Below, piece by piece: positions 59,101 through 64,000 of a stretch of DNA of 64,000 nt. Origin of the DNA: Timema cristinae. Lineage: Eukaryota; Arthropoda; Insecta; Phasmatodea; Timematidae. The DNA lies in assembly GCA_039000515.1 (NCBI GenBank), contig JBCFYV010000012.1:9874676-9938675 (forward strand). The letters are read 5' to 3'. Both the position numbers and the translations under genes were made by a program. The notes beneath the pieces are model-generated. The model was given only the letters and a program-made list of their open reading frames with translations. It did not search any database and was not told the DNA's origin. Within the stretch, counting starts at the first letter, position 1. Each line of letters starts with the position of its first letter.

Positions 59101-59315
59101 ACTTAATCAATTTTTAATAAATATATACTTTTTAAAATCATTTTGTTATAAATTCACGATAAAAATTTATCAAACATTCTTAAAATCGACAGTAACTATA
59201 CAAATATTATTTATTACTAATCATTCTCTCATATATTCAGGTTCTCCATTTAATTTATTAAAATAACTATCAGCACTAATGGGTGAACAGTCTTAAGATG
59301 CTAGATTCACACTGC
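56181..59315. other. unassigned sequence; weak secreted-peptide-like ORF
   Basis: A 77-codon frame (56360-56593) opens with a hydrophobic start (MLSILTFLSL) and then a charged Lys/Arg/Glu-rich part. Signal-peptide-like starts arise by chance in AT-rich DNA, and no splice pattern or family supports it. The 113-codon frame at 57951-58292 is likewise unrecognised. Confidence 0.25.
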
Positions 59316-59715
59316 GCATAGCTGCTGTTGATGAGGTTAGGGTTTGTAGCCCAGTTGGGTACTTGAATACTGTGTTCTGCATGTCATCATGACTGGTTTT
59401 TCTCATTTTTATTTCGCGAAAATATGTTATCACTCGCTCTCATCTATACTTTATATTATGCCGCTATTAACAATTGTTATGGTCCGCGTAAGTGGTCACG
59501 TGGACCAAATGTCAATCCTAGAAAATATAGTTTGTGGGTAACGGGTAGGCAAGACTTTATACGCCACCTGAGTTGGCTGAGGGTGGTTTTACTAAATGGT
59601 TTTCCACGCTATTTCCATACAATCGCGGGTGTATTTCTTATAAATTCGGCCTTTCTCTTGCCTACCTCATTTGTGTAACAAAATTATACAGCCCGCATGG
59701 GTATAAATAAATGGT
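59316..59715 (+). repeat. degenerate SINE-A-like copies
   Basis: Worn head near 59325-59365, then ACTAAATGGTTTTCCACGCT, AATCGCGGGTGTATTTCTTA and a tail-like CAGCCCGCATGGGTATAAAT. Confidence 0.45.
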
Positions 59716-60214
59716 GTAAATATTATGTTACTAATTTGCACTACTACAAAATGTGATGTCATTAAGAAGCTACTAAAAGATATTAAATACTTTACTTAGG
59801 AGCTCGTGACAGAACGAATTATAGCAAGGAATGCTTAACGAATAGCTGACACTCTATGTGATCTTACATGGATAAGAACTACTGTACCCTGGGCACTGTA
59901 CCCCAGGACACGTACTTGATGATCCGATGTCCTAGCCCGTGCAGCCCCGTAAACGACCATAGTGACCCCTTAGAATCGTTGCTAAACTATCAGCCCTGTT
60001 AGCTTGAAAAATAGTACTATATATACTGCAATTTTGCCTGATTCCAAAGATTTTGTCATAATGGGTTATAGAGTTGAGTTTAATAACAGGTCACAATTGT
60101 CGGGCCCACTAATTGTCCTTTATTGAGATTTAGACGTGAATGAACTAGAAAACTCTGAGTGTGATGTTGGTTGAACAAGTCTAGTCATATCGATATTTAA
60201 GAAAAGTCCTCACT
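59716..60214. other. spacer before the 54-bp array
   Basis: No ORF with a domain; short GTACCC/GGTAC words repeat near 59885-59905. Confidence 0.3.
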
Positions 60215-62376
60215 TCTGTCGGTGTCCACATCTAACAGTCCGCCCGTTTACCTAAGCTAGATGTTACGTCTGTCGGTGTCCACATCTAACAGTCCGCCCG
60301 TTGACCTAAGCTAGATGTTACATCTATCGGTGTCCACATTTAACAGTCCGCCCGTTGACATAAGCTAGATGTTACATCTATCGGTGTCCACATCTAACAG
60401 CCCGCCCGTTGACCTAAGCTAGATGTTACGTCTGTCGGTGTCCACATCTAACAGTCCGCCCGTTGACATAAGCTAGATGTTACATCTATCGGTGTCCACA
60501 TCTAACAGTCCGCCCGTTGACATAAGCTAGATGTTACATCTATCGGTGTCCACATCTAACAGTCCGCCCGTTGACCTAAGCTAGATGTTACATCTATCGG
60601 TGTCCACATCTAACAGTCCGCCCGTTTACCTAAGCTAGATGTTACATCTATCGGTGTCCACATTTAACAGTCCGCCCGTTGACCTAAGCTAGATGTTACA
60701 TCTATCGGTGTCCACATTTAACAGTCCGCCCGTTGACATAAGCTAGATGTTACATCTATCGGTGTCCACATTTAACAGTCCGCCCGTTGACCTAAGCTAG
60801 ATGTTACATCTATCGGTGTCCACATTTAACAGTCCGCCCGTTGACATAAGCTAGATGTTACATCTATCGGTGTCCACATTTAACAGTCCGCCCGTTGACA
60901 TAAGCTAGATGTTACATCTATCGGTGTCCACATTTAACAGTCCGCCCGTTGACCTAAGCTAGATGTTACATCTATCGGTGTCCACATTTAACAGTCCGCC
61001 CGTTGACATAAGCTAGATGTTACATCTATCGGTGTCCACATCTAACAGCCCGCCCGTTGACCTAAGCTAGATGTTACGTCTGTCGGTGTCCACATCTAAC
61101 AGTCCGCCCGTTGACATAAGCTAGATGTTACATCTATCGGTGTCCACATCTAACAGTCCGCCCGTTGACATAAGCTAGATGTTACATCTATCGGTGTCCA
61201 CATTTAACAGTCCGCCCGTTGACATAAGCTAGATGTTACATCTATCGGTGTCCACATCTAACAGCCCGCCCGTTGACCTAAGCTAGATGTTACATCTATC
61301 GGTGTCCACATCTAACAGTCCGCCCGTTGACATAAGCTAGATGTTACATCTATCGGTGTCCACATTTAACAGTCCGCCCGTTGACATAAGCTAGATGTTA
61401 CATCTATCGGTGTCCACATTTAACAGTCCGCCCGTTGACCTAAGCTAGATGTTACATCTATCGGTGTCCACATTTAACAGTCCGCCCGTTGACATAAGCT
61501 AGATGTTACATCTATCGGTGTCCACATTTAACAGTCCGCCCGTTGACATAAGCTAGATGTTACATCTATCGGTGTCCACATTTAACAGTCCGCCCGTTGA
61601 CATAAGCTAGATGTTACATCTATCGGTGTCCACATCTAACAGCCCGCCCGTTGACCTAAGCTAGATGTTACGTCTGTCGGTGTCCACATCTAACAGTCCG
61701 CCCGTTGACATAAGCTAGATGTTACATCTATCGGTGTCCACATTTAACAGTCCGCCCGTTGACCTAAGCTAGATGTTACATCTATCGGTGTCCACATTTA
61801 ACAGTCCGCCCGTTGACATAAGCTAGATGTTAAGTCTGTCCGTGTCCACATCTAACAGTCCGCCCGTTGACCTAAGCTAGATGTTACATCTGTCCGTGTC
61901 CACATCTAACAGCCCGCCCGTTGACCTAAGCTAGATGTTACGTCTGTCGGTGTCCACATCTAACAGTCCGCCCGTTGACCTAAGCTAGATGTTACGTCTG
62001 TCGGTGTCCACATCTAACAGTCCGCCCGTTTACCTAAGCTAGATGTTACGTCTGTCGGTGTCCACATCTAACAGTCCGCCCGTTGACCTAAGCTAGATGT
62101 TACGTCTGTCGGTGTCCACATCTAACAGTCCGCCCGTTGACCTAAGCTAGATGTTACGTCTGTCGGTGTCCACATCTAACAGTCCGCCCGTTTACCTAAG
62201 CTAGATGTTACGTCTGTCGGTGTCCACATCTAACAGTCCGCCCGTTGACCTAAGCTAGATGTTACGTCTGTCGGTGTCCACATCTAACAGCCCGCCCGTT
62301 TACCTAAGCTAGATGTTACGTCTGTCGGTGTCCACATCTAACAGTCCGCCCGTTGACCTAAACTAGATGTTACGTC
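60215..62376. repeat. 54-bp minisatellite, 40 units
   Basis: The unit is TCTGTCGGTGTCCACATCTA then ACAGTCCGCCCGTTGACCTA then AGCTAGATGTTACG. Two linked variant classes exist: class 1 (TACGTCTGTC with ACATCTAAC) at both ends and class 2 (TACATCTATC with ACATTTAAC, often GACATAAGC) through the middle. Nearly every unit is exactly 54 bp. Stops in most frames exclude a long protein. Confidence 0.96.
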
Positions 62377-62683
62377 TTGTATCTAATACTCGTATCGGGG
62401 CGACTATAACGCGACTCGAGGATAACTATAGTCTTGAGTATTCTGGGAGGCCCTCTCCCCGTGCGGTGCTTCCATTCATATACCCAGGATATTCTCCCAG
62501 ACTGACCGTCGGTCAGGTAGAGCCAGGTCACAAGGTATCAGAAGACGGACCCCTTAGTAATAATCTCCCTCTCCTCGCTAATGGACAGTACTCAGGGTTG
62601 TTATATACCAAAACAGGTTCTTTCCCCTCTTCTAAGTTTGCCATGATAACCAATAGTGGGTTTTCTAGTAGGCTGAATATTAT

Positions 62684-62690
<7 letters not shown>
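62377..62690 (+). other. possible 3' end of a retroelement with AAT tail
   Basis: A CG-containing segment with a 106-codon frame (62367-62687, starting inside the minisatellite) ends directly in TTTAATAATAAT and the AAT run. A coding-like end followed by AAT repeats could be a LINE 3' end or a SINE, but no domain or tRNA-like head was recognised. Confidence 0.3.

Positions 62691-62730
<40 letters not shown>
62688..62730. repeat. AAT microsatellite
   Basis: About 14 AAT units. Confidence 0.9.
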
Positions 62731-64000
62731 TATTATGTGGGCGTGGGCCTTATGAAGAAATAACTGCTGACCAAAGCAATTTTGATTAAGTCAGGCTTAT
62801 ACACTTTTACAAGACAAAAATTGCCATGCTCTGACAAAAACAACTTTTTTATTATTATTTACAATTGAAAAAAGTCATTATGATCTTACTGAAAGATTAT
62901 ATCTTCACTTCAGCCAAAATTACAATTGTATACATTTATTTCCCTTCTTATCTTGTTAGTAAAATAAGTTTAAATTTAATCATCATAGTTTTATAGCTTG
63001 AAGAAATACCATTTTAGCATTTTAAAGGAAATATTGATGCTAAATGTACTAATTAGAAATAAAGTCATTATTTATGTGTGTGCTATTTCGATATCACCTA
63101 GTTTAATTAAAATATCCAACCTAATATAGGATAAAAAGGGGGAATACAGTTTTGTTGGGATACACTTTGTAAAATTAGTAGAAAAATCCCCCATCTCACA
63201 TAGTTGGTATTAAATCCCAGTCTCTCTGGTCAAAACTTCCCCACCCCACTTTCTTTGGCTGTCTATAAGTGCAACGTCCGGCCACCTGTACGAGTAGCCC
63301 TGCCTTGCCCACGTGATTGGGCACTTTCTCATCCTAAGGACAAGGGAAGATAAAAGTAATGGACCCCGGTCACAGACCGGTTGATTTGTCAACCCCTGAG
63401 ACTGTCACGTGACAAGGGAATTTAGAGGCGAGGGGGCAGAAATGGTTGGGGAGGGGGGGAGTGTGAGGGGGGGGGGGGTTGATAAAAGATGAATTCTCCA
63501 AACTAAGAACAGCTAGGGGAGACCACAAAGATGACATTTCTCAATTCTAGAAGAAAAATAAATCATATCCAACTTTTCATTATAGGGCATTGGTTTGAAC
63601 TCCTAATTTTATCCCAACCGCTATACAAAAGATTTGTTATTATTGCTAAATTTGGTTTGAATCCCCGCTTTCAACTGACAGTCCAATTTTCATATAAAAG
63701 GCTTTATAGAAAATACACTTTTTTTTAGGGGTCACTAATGATAACATTTAATTATATTATTACTATGGATTAAATGGCCAAGCTATTATATTTGTTAATT
63801 ACGGTTATAGCTGCATCTGAATATTACGTTCTTTAAGTCATTTTTTAATTTAAAGACAATTATATTTTGATGTGGCTATAACGGTGTTAGGTTATTAACA
63901 TTAGAGCCTGATGAAAACAATCTGTGAGTAAAAATTAAACAAATCAAAGCGGTTTGATGATGAGACTAGCCCACTTAATAAAATATAAACAAAAACACAT
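62731..64000. other. AT-rich spacer, no gene seen
   Basis: A G run at 63440-63480. TTTGAATCCCCGCTTTCAAC near 63655 is a faint tRNA-like word. No gene called. Confidence 0.3.

Noticed and set aside
60215..62376. CRISPR array
   Set aside because: The whole 54-bp unit repeats, with no unique spacers, and the context is eukaryotic. The same holds for the 47- and 60-bp arrays.
62367..62687. 106-codon ORF as a host gene
   Set aside because: It begins in the minisatellite and ends in an AAT tail; at most the 3' end of a retroelement.

Overview
This window looks like gene-poor nuclear DNA of an invertebrate animal. It is AT-rich and has no bacterial-style gene packing. It is filled with tRNA-derived SINEs, non-autonomous DNA transposons (hAT-, PIF/Harbinger-, pogo- and TTAA-type), decayed transposase fragments, AAT and TA microsatellites and long minisatellites. 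The phylum cannot be fixed from the sequence alone. No convincing host protein-coding gene was found. The only ORF with clear domain logic outside transposase remnants is a short two-finger C2H2 protein inside the giant element described below. SINE-A and SINE-B are labels made up here.

The main structure is a 14,370-bp palindromic element at 15246-29615. Its ends are inverted (AGTAGCTAGGGTGGCG...), its arms are about 6.9 and 6.1 kb and almost identical, and the centre is 1.3 kb and unpaired. It is flanked by a 6-bp duplication, GATATA (15240-15245 and 29616-29621). It splits an older SINE whose two halves rejoin exactly when one GATATA is removed, so this is a real insertion and not a simple assembly fold-back. 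Each arm holds, from outside in, G/C-biased terminal repeats, a GC-rich block with seven TGACGTAATCAT sites, a 230-bp tandem duplication, tRNA-like modules and locally duplicated modules. The centre holds the zinc-finger ORF. The 6-bp duplication, AG/CT termini and very long inverted repeats resemble Maverick/Polinton elements, but no polymerase, integrase or capsid gene is visible, so the class is unproven.

Other regions. 1-2350: hAT transposase fossil and a PIF/Harbinger-like element. 2700-12700: SINEs of two families and unassigned AT-rich DNA. 12715-14767: a 60-bp minisatellite with about 35 units. 29750-33500: a TTAA MITE, a second and larger Harbinger-like element with two SINE-B insertions, and a SINE-A. 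37700-45200: SINEs, a TTAA MITE, TA repeats, a third Harbinger-like copy, a 555-bp hairpin palindrome and a pogo-like MITE. 46342-47565: a hAT element with 8-bp duplications carrying a 17-bp minisatellite. 50750-51628: a 47-bp minisatellite. 53745-54174: a mariner-type transposase remnant. 60215-62376: a 54-bp minisatellite of 40 units.

The repeats record an order of events. Both SINE families have different tRNA-like heads but the same 3' tail, so they probably used the same LINE partner. The Harbinger-like family was invaded by SINE-B twice. One copy (31129-32555) keeps both insertions with their own target duplications. Another (1660-2346) has a single SINE-B with one flank from each insertion, which is the signature of recombination between the two. 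A third (from 42181) shows the empty site of the first insertion.
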